Below, piece by piece: positions 26,481 through 35,353 of a stretch of 64,000 bases of DNA. Under the pieces are notes generated by a model, which was not told where the DNA came from, did not search any database, and worked only from the letters and a program-made list of their open reading frames with translations. A program made the translations under genes and the position numbers. The stretch spans positions 1 to 64,000 of the forward strand of contig NZ_JANQLX010000005.1 of the NCBI RefSeq assembly GCF_028280385.1, given 5' to 3'. Each line of letters starts with the position of its first letter. Within the stretch, counting starts at the first letter, position 1. Source of the DNA: Allomuricauda sp. Lineage in GTDB: Bacteria > Bacteroidota > Bacteroidia > Flavobacteriales > Flavobacteriaceae.

Positions 26481-27701
26481 CTATTTTGCGGGAAGCACCT
26501 TGGTGGAAACCTCCCCAAACCCCACTCTGATATTGTCTTTTTGGGCATATCCCCGCATTATAACAGTATCCCCATCTTGAACGAACTTTCGTTCTGTACC
26601 ATCTTTCATTTGCAATGGTTTGGTTCCCATCCAAGCCAACTCCAACATGGAACCATATGATTTTTCATCTTTTCCTGATATGGTGCCGGAGCCATAGAGG
26701 TCGCCCACATTGATGTTGCACCCGTTTACCGTATGGTGGGCCAACTGCTGGGCCATGTTCCAATACATGTATTTGTAGTTGGAATTGCAAATGGTCTGCG
26801 CCGCTACACCATCGGGTTGAAGAGCAACTTCTAAATTGATATCGTAGTTTTTGTCGCCCTCAAATTCCAAGTAGGATTGCACTTTGGGCTCTTGTTCCGG
26901 TCCTGGCACCCTAAACGGGTCCAATGCTTCCAGTGTCACGATCCATGGAGAAATGGAAGAGGCAAAATTCTTGGCCAAAAAGGGGCCTAGGGGCACGTAT
27001 TCCCATTTTTGGATATCGCGTGCAGACCAATCGTTAAAAAGAACCATCCCAAAAATATGGTCCTCTGCCTCAGAAGTGGATATGGTTTCACCCAAACTTG
27101 TATTTTTTCCAGTAACAAAGGCCATTTCCAATTCAAAATCCAAACGTTCCGATGCCTGGAATACCGGTGTTTTGGCATCTTTGGGGAGTACTTGACCTTT
27201 GGGCCTATGGATGGGTTCCCCGCTAAGAATAATGGAAGAAGCCCTTCCATGGTATCCTACCGGAATGTGTTTCCAGTTGGGCAGTAGCGCATTTTCTGGA
27301 TCACGAAACATTATGCCCACATTGGTGGCATGTTCTATACTGGAATAGAAATCCGTATAGTCTCCAATGGAAATGGGCATGTGCATTTGTGCTTCGGATT
27401 GGGATACGAATAACTGTGGTTTTCCGGCCAGCACCGAAGAATCATCCTGCAACCATCGCTGAATATCCACCCGTACTTTTTTGGTGATGGATTTGCCCAG
27501 GGAGATGAAATCGTTGAGGGTGTTTTTTTCCAGAACGGCTACATTAAAGTCGAACACATCAAGTTCGGCAACTGCCGCGAGATCCAAAATATGTGCTCCA
27601 ACCGCAATACCGGCCCTAGGGCTTCTATCTTGGGTTGAAAAAATCCCAAAGGGAAGGTTATGTATTGAAAAATCTGAATTTTCAGGTATGTTGATAATCA
27701 T
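26481..27701 (-). CDS. fahA: Fumarylacetoacetase
   Basis: This 406-residue enzyme hydrolyses 4-fumarylacetoacetate to fumarate and acetoacetate, the last step of tyrosine degradation. Visible motifs include DFYSSIEHATNVG and PVGYHGRASSIILSGEPI of the catalytic domain, acidic metal ligands around FELEMAFVTGKN, and the GSGTISGKDEKSYGSML block near the C-terminus. An N-terminal SH3-like domain (about residues 1-115) precedes the FAH fold. The gene follows hmgA, with a 94-base gap that contains a hairpin-rich repeat. Confidence 0.95.
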   Translation of the reverse strand: MIINIPENSDFSIHNLPFGIFSTQDRSPRAGIAVGAHILDLAAVAELDVFDFNVAVLEKNTLNDFISLGKSITKKVRVDIQRWLQDDSSVLAGKPQLFVSQSEAQMHMPISIGDYTDFYSSIEHATNVGIMFRDPENALLPNWKHIPVGYHGRASSIILSGEPIHRPKGQVLPKDAKTPVFQASERLDFELEMAFVTGKNTSLGETISTSEAEDHIFGMVLFNDWSARDIQKWEYVPLGPFLAKNFASSISPWIVTLEALDPFRVPGPEQEPKVQSYLEFEGDKNYDINLEVALQPDGVAAQTICNSNYKYMYWNMAQQLAHHTVNGCNINVGDLYGSGTISGKDEKSYGSMLELAWMGTKPLQMKDGTERKFVQDGDTVIMRGYAQKDNIRVGFGEVSTKVLPAK

Positions 27702-27714
27702 GTGATAGTTTATG

Positions 27715-27782
27715 TCATTCCCGAGAAAACGGGAAACTGTCTGTTAATCATTAATTTTGGATTCCTGCCTTCGCGGGAATGA
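27715..27782. repeat. REP-like double-hairpin element between hmgA and fahA
   Basis: TCATTCCCG (27715-27723) is the reverse complement of CGGGAATGA (27774-27782). Inside lie two smaller hairpins, TTCCCG-AGAAAA-CGGGAA and TTCCTGC-CTTC-GCGGGAA (one mismatch). The layout resembles dispersed intergenic palindromes of flavobacterial genomes. Confidence 0.7.
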
Positions 27783-27795
27783 TAATCGAGGATTA

Positions 27796-28953
27796 TTACT
27801 CCACCCAAGATTTATAATAGGTGCCATCATCAATCTTTAGGGCATTTTCTGTGACTTGCAAGGGTTTAAAGGTATCTATCATCACCGCTAACTCTTCCGT
27901 GGCTTTTTTGCCAATACTGGCTTCATAGGTGCCTGGATGCGGACCGTGCGGAATTCCCGCTGGATGCAGGGAAATGTACCCAGGACCAATTCCTGTGCGA
28001 CTCATAAAATCCCCATCAACATAATAAAGCACCTCATCCGAGTCAATATTCGAATGATTGTAGGGCGCAGGAATGGCCTGTGGGTGGTAATCGTACAGCC
28101 TAGGACAGAAAGAGCAAATTACAAATGCCCCGGTCTCAAAGGTTTGGTGAACAGGAGGTGGCTGGTGTACCCGCCCGGTTATGGGCTCAAAATTGTGGAT
28201 GGAAAAACCATAAGGAAAGTTATATCCGTCCCAACCCACAACATCAAAAGGATGTGTGGCATACACCAAGCTGTGCAACATACCCTGCTTTTTGATTTTC
28301 AGGACGAATTCCCCTTTTTCATCATGGGTTTCCAAATCTTGGGGCAATTTATAGTCCCGTTCACAAAACGGACTGTGTTCCAGTAATTGGCCAAACCAGT
28401 TTCTATATCGTTTGGGGGTATATATAGGATGGAATGACTCTGCATAAAGAATGCGGTTGTCCTCGGTGTCAAATTCAATTTGATAGATCATCCCCCTGGG
28501 GATGATAAGGTAATCCCCATATTCAAAAGGGATGTTTCCGAGAAAGGTCCTTAATGTTCCGGTGCCCTTGTGAATGAAAAGCATTTCATCGGCATCCGAA
28601 TTCTTATAGAAGTACTCGGTCAAGGATTTCCGTGGGGCTGCCAGTCCAATATGTACATCACTGTTGACCAAGAGAGGTTCCCTCGCATCCAAAAAATCGT
28701 CTTTGGGAGCCACATCAAAACCGATAAGTTTACGCGAAGCAATATTTTTGGCCACGGCAATCTTCGGACTTACATCTACCGCTTCCCCAATTGCGGCAAC
28801 CTGTGTGGGTCTGTGTTCATGATAAATAAGGGAGGACATACCATCAAAACCAATGGTTCCGAACAATTGCTCGTAATAAAGACTACCATCGGCTTTTGTG
28901 AACTGGGTGTGCCTCTTCTGCGGAATTTTACCGAGTTTGTGATAGATGGGCAT
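27796..28953 (-). CDS. hmgA: Homogentisate 1,2-dioxygenase
   Basis: The 385-residue non-heme iron cupin enzyme opens the ring of homogentisate to maleylacetoacetate. Iron-site motifs are visible in the C-terminal half, with HPFDVVGWDGYNFPY near residue 233 and HPAGIPHGPHPGTYE near 325, separated by VHQTFETGAFVICSF. The length is a little short of classical enzymes (about 430) but complete in conserved parts. It sits between hppD and fahA, reproducing pathway order. A maleylacetoacetate isomerase gene was not seen in the window. Confidence 0.95.
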   Translation of the reverse strand: MPIYHKLGKIPQKRHTQFTKADGSLYYEQLFGTIGFDGMSSLIYHEHRPTQVAAIGEAVDVSPKIAVAKNIASRKLIGFDVAPKDDFLDAREPLLVNSDVHIGLAAPRKSLTEYFYKNSDADEMLFIHKGTGTLRTFLGNIPFEYGDYLIIPRGMIYQIEFDTEDNRILYAESFHPIYTPKRYRNWFGQLLEHSPFCERDYKLPQDLETHDEKGEFVLKIKKQGMLHSLVYATHPFDVVGWDGYNFPYGFSIHNFEPITGRVHQPPPVHQTFETGAFVICSFCPRLYDYHPQAIPAPYNHSNIDSDEVLYYVDGDFMSRTGIGPGYISLHPAGIPHGPHPGTYEASIGKKATEELAVMIDTFKPLQVTENALKIDDGTYYKSWVE

Positions 28954-28982
28954 GGATGCTAGTTTAGCGTTTAAAGTTTAGG

Positions 28983-29017
28983 GTTATGGGTAAACGATAC
29001 TGTTTTTAACCCATAAC
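28983..29017. repeat. Inverted repeat between hppD and hmgA
   Basis: GTTATGGGT (28983-28991) and ACCCATAAC (29009-29017) form a 9-bp perfect stem with a 17-base loop in the 81-base gap. It is not followed by a T tract on the minus strand. Confidence 0.6.
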
Positions 29018-29034
29018 GCTGCACTTTTAACTTG

Positions 29035-30168
29035 TTAATGTAATGTTCCTCTAATTTCCTGTTCGCGTTCAATGGCTTCAAACAGTGCTTTAAAGTTACC
29101 TTTTCCAAACGATTGTGCCCCTTTTCTTTGAATGATTTCAAAGAACATGGTGGGTCTGGGTTCCACGGGGCGGGTAAAAATCTGGAGCAAATAACCCTCG
29201 TCATCACGGTCTACAAGAATGCCCAATTCTTTAAGTGGGGCAATGTCCTCGTCAATTTTACCCACTCTATCCGTAACGGCATCATAGTAATTGTCAGGTA
29301 CACGAAGAAACTCCACCCCGCGGCTTCGAAGTTGCCTTACGGTGGTGATGATATCATCCGTTGCCACGGCAATGTGTTGCACGCCCTCTCCTTCATAAAA
29401 ATCCAAGTACTCCTCTACCTGTGATTTCTTTTTGCCTTCGGCAGGCTCATTGATTGGGAATTTGATGCGGCCGTTGCCATTGCTCATTACCTTGCTCATA
29501 AGCGCGGTGTATTCTGTTGAGATATCCTTATCATCAAAAGAGAGGATATTTACAAAGCCCATGACCTTCTCATAAAACTCTACCCAATAATCCATTTTGT
29601 TCCAGCCCACATTACCTACCATATGGTCCACGTACTTTAAACCTGTTGGCTCGGGATTGTAGTCAGGGGTTTCCCATTTTTTGAAACCGGGCATAAATGT
29701 TCCGTGGTAATCTTTGCGTTCCATAAAAATATGGACGGTTTCACCGTAGGTGTAGATTCCGGATCGTACCACTTTTCCAGATTCATCTTCCAAGGTTTCG
29801 GGTTCCATGTAAGATTTGGCACCACGGGATATGGCCGTGTTATAGGCATAAACGGCATCATCTACCCAAAGGGCCACCACTTTGATACCATCTCCATGCT
29901 GATCAATGTGTCTACCTATATCAGTACCGCTTCTAAGGGGAGAAGTAAGAACAAGTCGGATTTTATCCTGCACCACCACATAGCTCTCGCGATCTGTGAG
30001 GCCCGTTTCAAGGCCGGCATAGGCATAGGATTGGAATCCAAAAGCGGTTTTATAGAAATGTGCCGCTTGTTTGGAATTGCCTACATAAAGTTCAATATAG
30101 TCCGTACCGTTGATGGGCATAAAATCCTGGGCGGTATCATGAATTTTAGGGATAGCTGTAGTTTCCAT
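29035..30168 (-). CDS. hppD: 4-hydroxyphenylpyruvate dioxygenase
   Basis: The 377-residue enzyme converts 4-hydroxyphenylpyruvate to homogentisate using a non-heme Fe(II). Two vicinal-oxygen-chelate domains are visible. The metal ligands fall in YVDHMVGNV (His), GVQHIAVATDD (His) and TMFFEIIQRKG (Glu) in the C-terminal domain, which ends with the helix that closes the active site. The start METTAIPKIHD at 30168 was chosen; a more upstream in-frame start would lie inside the promoter/operator region. The gene leads the operon, opposite the MarR regulator. Confidence 0.95.
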   Translation of the reverse strand: METTAIPKIHDTAQDFMPINGTDYIELYVGNSKQAAHFYKTAFGFQSYAYAGLETGLTDRESYVVVQDKIRLVLTSPLRSGTDIGRHIDQHGDGIKVVALWVDDAVYAYNTAISRGAKSYMEPETLEDESGKVVRSGIYTYGETVHIFMERKDYHGTFMPGFKKWETPDYNPEPTGLKYVDHMVGNVGWNKMDYWVEFYEKVMGFVNILSFDDKDISTEYTALMSKVMSNGNGRIKFPINEPAEGKKKSQVEEYLDFYEGEGVQHIAVATDDIITTVRQLRSRGVEFLRVPDNYYDAVTDRVGKIDEDIAPLKELGILVDRDDEGYLLQIFTRPVEPRPTMFFEIIQRKGAQSFGKGNFKALFEAIEREQEIRGTLH

Positions 30169-30201
30169 AAGTTCTATATTTTGATGTGTTATATAAAATT
30201 G

Positions 30202-30221
30202 TTGTTGATGCAACAAAATTA
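30202..30221. promoter_or_regulatory. Candidate MarR operator overlapping the hppD -7 box
   Basis: TTGTTG-ATG-CAACAA (30202-30216) is a 15-base palindrome 34 bases before the hppD ATG. On the minus strand a full -7 box TAATTTTG covers 30221-30214, so the operator overlaps the box and the probable transcription start. A bound MarR dimer would block hppD transcription. Confidence 0.5.
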
Positions 30222-30355
30222 TGAAATTTGATTTGGATTTTGCATTCTGGATCCATAATTTTTGTTAAAATTGAAAAAACGCTGGCCACAGGGTTGAAAA
30301 TGGGGGCAAAGGCCTTTAATTTGACTACCTTTCCAAGGTCAAATCCGTATTGTGT

Positions 30356-30808
30356 ATGTTGAATCAAATCGATGAAATTTCCGGAATTGGTCTGCACTTG
30401 GACCTAGTGCTTCGTAAGATTCAGGATGCCTATCTAAAAAAGTTTGACGAGTTGGGCGTGGACCTCACCATTGAACAATGGGTAATTCTCCACCGTATAT
30501 CAGAATTGGGACGTACCGCCTCCCAACGTGAAATAGTAAGGACCAATTTTAGAAACCGTGCTACCACGTCCAGGGTCATTGGCAAATTGGAAAGCAAGGG
30601 ATGGATCAGCAAGACACGTTTTGACGGGGACCAAAAGCGCTATAAACTGGAACTTACCCGAAAGGGTAAAAAAATTATCAAACTGGTACTGCCCCACGCC
30701 ATTAACCTTCGCAAATTGGCGGTAAAAAATTTGGATAGCGAAGAATTCGAGATCTTTTTGAAAGTGCTGGATCAAATTGGGTACAACTATTATTCAGAAC
30801 AGCAATAA
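30356..30808 (+). CDS. MarR-family transcriptional regulator
   Basis: This 150-residue protein has a MarR winged-helix: HTH region GRTASQREIVRTNFRNRATTS near residues 55-75, then the wing GWISKTRFDGDQKRYKLELT. It lies divergently from the hppD operon with a 187-base gap holding a palindromic operator candidate. The likely role is control of tyrosine/homogentisate catabolism by an aromatic ligand; this is inferred from position. Start ATG at 30356; TTG at 30350 is a weaker choice. Its 3' end meets the convergent sulfatase gene. Confidence 0.9.
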   Translation: MLNQIDEISGIGLHLDLVLRKIQDAYLKKFDELGVDLTIEQWVILHRISELGRTASQREIVRTNFRNRATTSRVIGKLESKGWISKTRFDGDQKRYKLELTRKGKKIIKLVLPHAINLRKLAVKNLDSEEFEIFLKVLDQIGYNYYSEQQ

Positions 30809-30835
30809 ATCCAAATCCAGTGGATGGGAGATGTT

Positions 30836-32374
30836 CTATTGGTCCCCCAATTCGGAAAATTTGAACCTTTGAATCGTGGCAGGTACATGCTCTTCTTCCA
30901 TAATCTTGGAAATTTTATCCACTACATCAGGATGCGCTTCCGCAACATCATTTAGTTCCATAAGGTCGTTCTCCAAATCGTAAAGCTCAATTTTAAGGTT
31001 GCCCTTAGAGATATTTTTTCGGATTCCCTTCCATTTGCCCATACGGACAGCTTGTTGACCTTTGTAGCCTGGAAATTCCCAATATAGAAACTCATGTGTG
31101 CTTTGTTCGGTTCCCAACAGTTCGGATGAAAAGCTGATGCCATCAATGTTTTCCGGAGGATCTATCCCAGCTACATCGCACAAGGTAGGAAACACATCGT
31201 AGAACACCGAAACATGATCGGAAACCGACCCTTTCTGAATATGCCCGGGCCAACTAGCGATCATGGGAACCCGAATACCACCTTCGTTAACACTTCCCTT
31301 GGTTTTGCCAGCGCCATTGCTAAAGGGTTTGGAGCTCTCAAAAAAATCAAAGTCCACACCTCCGGTGTAGGTTGGGCCATTGTCGCTCGAAAAAATGATC
31401 AACGTATTTTCATACAATCCCAATTCCTTCAGTTTGGCGACCAGTTCCCCCAGTTGTTGATCCAAATAACTGATCATTCCCGCATAGGCTGCCCTTGGGC
31501 TTGGAGTTGGAAAATACCCTTTGTCACCCACATAAGGTTCTTCTGCACCAAATGTCTCTTGGTAATCCGCCATAAGTTGAGAAGGGAGCTGCAAAGGCAA
31601 ATGGGGCAGGGGTGAGGCATAATATAGAAAGAATGGTTCTTCCCTGTTGTTTTCAATAAAAGCGAGTGCTTTTTCGTGAATCAAGGTAGGGGCGTAATCC
31701 TTTTGCTCAAACGGGGCATAGTTTGCTGGATCAAGGGGGTCTGCCGACTCTTCCAAACGGGTATGGGGAGCGATTAGTTCATTGTCCAGATATACCTTGG
31801 TCTCATTTTCCCATAAATGACTTGGATACAAATTATGGGCCTGTCGTTGGCAATTGTAGCCGTAGAAAACATCAAATCCTTGTTTGGTGGGTACACCTTC
31901 CGTGTTGGGTGCCCCTAGGCCCCACTTTCCAAACACCCCAGTGGTGTAGTTGGCCTCCTTAAGTTTTTTGGCCAAGGTCACCGTGCTTTCAGGTATGGGG
32001 CGTTGACCTTCCAAATTGGGGTCGGTAAATGCTTTTTTATAATTCCAGACATCACCGCGTTCCGCCCATTCATCATTGCCCCTTATATGGGCATGGCCTG
32101 CATGTTGACCTGTCATCAAAATGTATCGGGCAGGGGCGCAGACGGGAGCACCGGAATAATGTTGGGTAAATAGCATGCCTTCTTTTGCCAGGGCATCAAT
32201 ATTTGGTGTTTTAATGATTTTTTGACCATAGGCACCTACTTCACCATATCCCAGGTCATCCGCCAAAAAGTAGATAATGTTTGGTTTTTTTGGTTGTTTT
32301 TGCGGTGTTTTTTGTTGGCACGATACGCCAGCCAAAACAAGCAGGCAAATCGTTAAGGATTTAAGTTTTATCAT
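30836..32374 (-). CDS. Type I sulfatase lipoprotein
   Basis: The 512-residue protein has a lipobox ending LVLAGVSC and is therefore anchored in an envelope membrane. It is a formylglycine-type sulfatase: PNIIYFLADDLGYGE near residue 30 gives the calcium-binding Asp pair, and the catalytic cysteine is in APVCAPARYILMTG (C-x-P-x-R), followed by IIFSSDNGPTY. Such enzymes release sulfate from sulfated polysaccharides or other sulfate esters, common in marine flavobacteria. The maturation enzyme anSME is not in the window, and there are no neighbouring glycoside hydrolases or SusC/D genes. It lies 14 bases after polA, so it may be read from the polA transcript. Confidence 0.9.
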   Translation of the reverse strand: MIKLKSLTICLLVLAGVSCQQKTPQKQPKKPNIIYFLADDLGYGEVGAYGQKIIKTPNIDALAKEGMLFTQHYSGAPVCAPARYILMTGQHAGHAHIRGNDEWAERGDVWNYKKAFTDPNLEGQRPIPESTVTLAKKLKEANYTTGVFGKWGLGAPNTEGVPTKQGFDVFYGYNCQRQAHNLYPSHLWENETKVYLDNELIAPHTRLEESADPLDPANYAPFEQKDYAPTLIHEKALAFIENNREEPFFLYYASPLPHLPLQLPSQLMADYQETFGAEEPYVGDKGYFPTPSPRAAYAGMISYLDQQLGELVAKLKELGLYENTLIIFSSDNGPTYTGGVDFDFFESSKPFSNGAGKTKGSVNEGGIRVPMIASWPGHIQKGSVSDHVSVFYDVFPTLCDVAGIDPPENIDGISFSSELLGTEQSTHEFLYWEFPGYKGQQAVRMGKWKGIRKNISKGNLKIELYDLENDLMELNDVAEAHPDVVDKISKIMEEEHVPATIQRFKFSELGDQ

Positions 32375-32388
32375 GGTTGATGTTAATA

Positions 32389-35223
32389 TTAATGGGCTTC
32401 CAGCCAATTATCTCCCATACCTACCTCTACATCCAGGGGTACGGCCAGTTCATAGGCATTTTCCATTTCAGTTTTGATCAATTCCTTGACTTCGTCAAGT
32501 TCTGGCTTGTAGGCGTCAAACACCAATTCATCATGCACTTGTAACAGCATTTTGGTCTTATAACCGCCCTCTGTCAATCTTTGGTGGATATTGATCATGG
32601 CGATCTTGATAATATCGGCCGCGCTACCTTGAATAGGGGCATTCACGGCATTTCTTTCAGCGGCACCCCGCACTACCTGATTGCCGGCATTGATATCTTT
32701 TAGATAGCGCCTCCGGCCCAAAACGGTTTGCACATAACCGTTGTCCCTGGCAAAATCCACTTGGTCCCCCATATAATTTCGGAGCTTGGGATAGGTTTTA
32801 TAATAAGTCTCAATCAACTCTTTGGCCTCGGTTCTGCTCAAATCGGTTTGGTTACTTAGCCCAAAGGCGGATACCCCATAGATGATTCCAAAGTTTACGG
32901 TCTTGGCATTGCTGCGCTGCTCCCTGGTAACCTCTTCCAACGGCACATTAAATACACGGGATGCTGTTGAAGCATGAATATCTTCCCCATTTTTAAATGC
33001 CTCGATCATGGTGTCCTCCTCGCTCAAGGCAGCGATGATCCTGAGTTCTATCTGGGAATAATCGGCGGCAAGCAAGGTGTGGTTTTCATCACGGGGGATG
33101 AAGGCCTTACGCACTTGTCTGCCCCTTTCCGTTCGGATGGGAATGTTTTGCAGGTTGGGATTATTACTGCTCAACCTTCCGGTAGCTGCCACGGTTTGCA
33201 TATAGTCGGTATGTACCCTTCCGCTGTGGGCCTGTACCTCATTGGGGAGTGCGTCCACATAAGTGCTCTTCAGTTTGGCAAGTCCTCTGTAGTCCAATAC
33301 ATTTTGTATGATTTCATGATCTTTGGCGAGGTATGAGAGCACGTCTTCCGCGGTGGAATATTGGCCAGTTTTGGTTTTCTTTGGCTTGTCCACCAGCTTT
33401 AATTTTTCGAACAGGATTTCTCCCAATTGTTTTGGGGAGGCAATGTTGAATTGTTCCCCGGCCGCTTCGTATATTTTTTGCTCTAGGGCCTTGATGTCGG
33501 CATCGAGTTGGGTACTGAGCTCGTTCAGAAAATCCTTGTCCAGATTGATGCCTTCTGTTTCCATATCTGCAAGAACCCTTAAAAGGGGTACTTCTATACT
33601 TTCAAAAAGACCATCGGTTTTGGCCTCTTCCAATTCCGGTCTAAAATGTTCGGCAAGTTGCAGGGTGATATCGGCATCCTCTACCGCATATTCGGTTTGT
33701 TTGTCCAAGGGAACCTGCCGCATGCTCAATTGGTTTTTGCCTTTCTTGCCAATAAGTTCCGTAATGGATACAGGAGTGTAGTTGAGGTAGGTCTCGGCCA
33801 ACACGTCCATATTGTGCCGCATATCCGGATTGATGAGGTAATGGGCCAACATGGTATCAAAAAGCTTCCCATTTACTTCAATGCCGTAATTTTTCATGAC
33901 CTTGATATCGTACTTGAGATTTTGGCCTATTTTCTCAATTTCCTCCGATTCAAAGAAGGGACGCATTTCTTCCAAGATCAGCATCACCTGATCACGATCT
34001 TCTGGAAGAGGGACATAAAATCCCTTCTTGGGTTCCCAACTAAATGCGATTCCAACCAATTCCGCTTCCAAGGGATTGATGGAGGTGGTTTCAGTATCAA
34101 AACAGACCGAGGGTTGCTCCATTAATTTCTGCACAAAGAGCTTCAGACCTAATCCCGGCTCAACAGTTTGGTACAAATGGGGAACATCGGCCACAGTATT
34201 TCTACTATTTACATCTTTTATGGTGGCTGGCGCATCTGTGGGGTCTCCTCCAAACAAGCTAAATTGGCCACTTCCTGCCACTTGTGCTTTGGCCGGGGCA
34301 GCGGGTTTTTGTGCAGCCGGTTCTGAAGATGGGGTCTCTCCAGAAAATATCTTTACAAATTGTTCCTTGATACGCCTGAATTCCAGCTCATCGAAAATTT
34401 CCTGAACCTTTGTGGCGTCAGGTTCCGACATCTCATAATCATCCGCATTAAAGGTCACATCACAATCGGTTTTGATCTCGGCCAGCTTTCTGGATAAACG
34501 GCCTAATTCCGCATTGGCCTCCACCTTCTCCTTCATCTTGCCCTTAAGCTGATCGGTATTGGACAGGAGGCCTTCCAAGGAGCCATATTCGGCAAGAAAC
34601 TTTTTGGCGGTTTTGTCACCTACTCCGGGAAGTCCAGGAATGTTGTCACTGGCATCTCCCATCATGCCCAGATAATCTATCACCTGTTCCGGACGTTCCA
34701 CGCCAAATCTCTTTTGAACCTCAGGGATTCCCCAAATTTCAATCCCATTGCCCATACGTGCTGGCCTGTACATAAAAATGTTTTCGGAGACCAGTTGACC
34801 AAAATCCTTGTCAGGGGTCACCATATAAACTTTGTAGTCCTCCTTTTCCGCTTGTTTGGCCAAGGTGCCGATAATGTCATCCGCCTCATAACCTTCCAAA
34901 ACAACCACTGGGATGTTCATGGCCCTTAAAATATCCTGGATATAGGGCACGGCAATCCGGATGGCATCCGGGGTCTCATCCCGATTGGCCTTGTAATCTT
35001 CAAAAAGCTCGGTGCGTTCCACGCTTCCTCCTTTGTCAAAACAGACAGCCAAGTGATCGGGTTTTTCCCGTTTGATCACATCAAAAAGGGAATTGACAAA
35101 CCCCATGATGGCCGAAGTGTCCATTCCTTTGGAATTTATCCGCGGGTTTTTGAGCAGGGCGTAGTACCCTCTAAAAATCAAGGCATAGGCATCTAATAGG
35201 AAAAGTCGTTTTTGTTCGGACAT
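32389..35223 (-). CDS. polA: DNA polymerase I
   Basis: The 944-residue protein has all three domains of Pol I: the 5'-3' nuclease (about 1-295; LDAYALIFRGYYAL, then GDASDNIPGLPGVGDKTA), the 3'-5' proofreading domain (about 350-540) with intact acidic residues in CFDTETTSINPLE and YAVEDADITLQLAEH, and the polymerase with motif A (LLAADYSQIELRI), motif B (RSNAKTVNFGIIYG) and motif C (LQVHDELVFD). It fills gaps and removes RNA primers in replication and repair. The insert at about 300-340 is Ala/Pro-rich. No clear promoter was seen in the 130-base gap upstream. Confidence 0.97.
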   Translation of the reverse strand: MSEQKRLFLLDAYALIFRGYYALLKNPRINSKGMDTSAIMGFVNSLFDVIKREKPDHLAVCFDKGGSVERTELFEDYKANRDETPDAIRIAVPYIQDILRAMNIPVVVLEGYEADDIIGTLAKQAEKEDYKVYMVTPDKDFGQLVSENIFMYRPARMGNGIEIWGIPEVQKRFGVERPEQVIDYLGMMGDASDNIPGLPGVGDKTAKKFLAEYGSLEGLLSNTDQLKGKMKEKVEANAELGRLSRKLAEIKTDCDVTFNADDYEMSEPDATKVQEIFDELEFRRIKEQFVKIFSGETPSSEPAAQKPAAPAKAQVAGSGQFSLFGGDPTDAPATIKDVNSRNTVADVPHLYQTVEPGLGLKLFVQKLMEQPSVCFDTETTSINPLEAELVGIAFSWEPKKGFYVPLPEDRDQVMLILEEMRPFFESEEIEKIGQNLKYDIKVMKNYGIEVNGKLFDTMLAHYLINPDMRHNMDVLAETYLNYTPVSITELIGKKGKNQLSMRQVPLDKQTEYAVEDADITLQLAEHFRPELEEAKTDGLFESIEVPLLRVLADMETEGINLDKDFLNELSTQLDADIKALEQKIYEAAGEQFNIASPKQLGEILFEKLKLVDKPKKTKTGQYSTAEDVLSYLAKDHEIIQNVLDYRGLAKLKSTYVDALPNEVQAHSGRVHTDYMQTVAATGRLSSNNPNLQNIPIRTERGRQVRKAFIPRDENHTLLAADYSQIELRIIAALSEEDTMIEAFKNGEDIHASTASRVFNVPLEEVTREQRSNAKTVNFGIIYGVSAFGLSNQTDLSRTEAKELIETYYKTYPKLRNYMGDQVDFARDNGYVQTVLGRRRYLKDINAGNQVVRGAAERNAVNAPIQGSAADIIKIAMINIHQRLTEGGYKTKMLLQVHDELVFDAYKPELDEVKELIKTEMENAYELAVPLDVEVGMGDNWLEAH

Positions 35224-35353
35224 AGGTATTGGTTAGCTGTGTAAATGTTGACGTACTAAATTTGTTTTCGCCACTGCAATTGAACAGTTTTTAAAGGTAG
35301 AAAAAGATGTTGGAAACCGGAAACTGGAATCAACAACTGGGAGAAGAGTGGGG

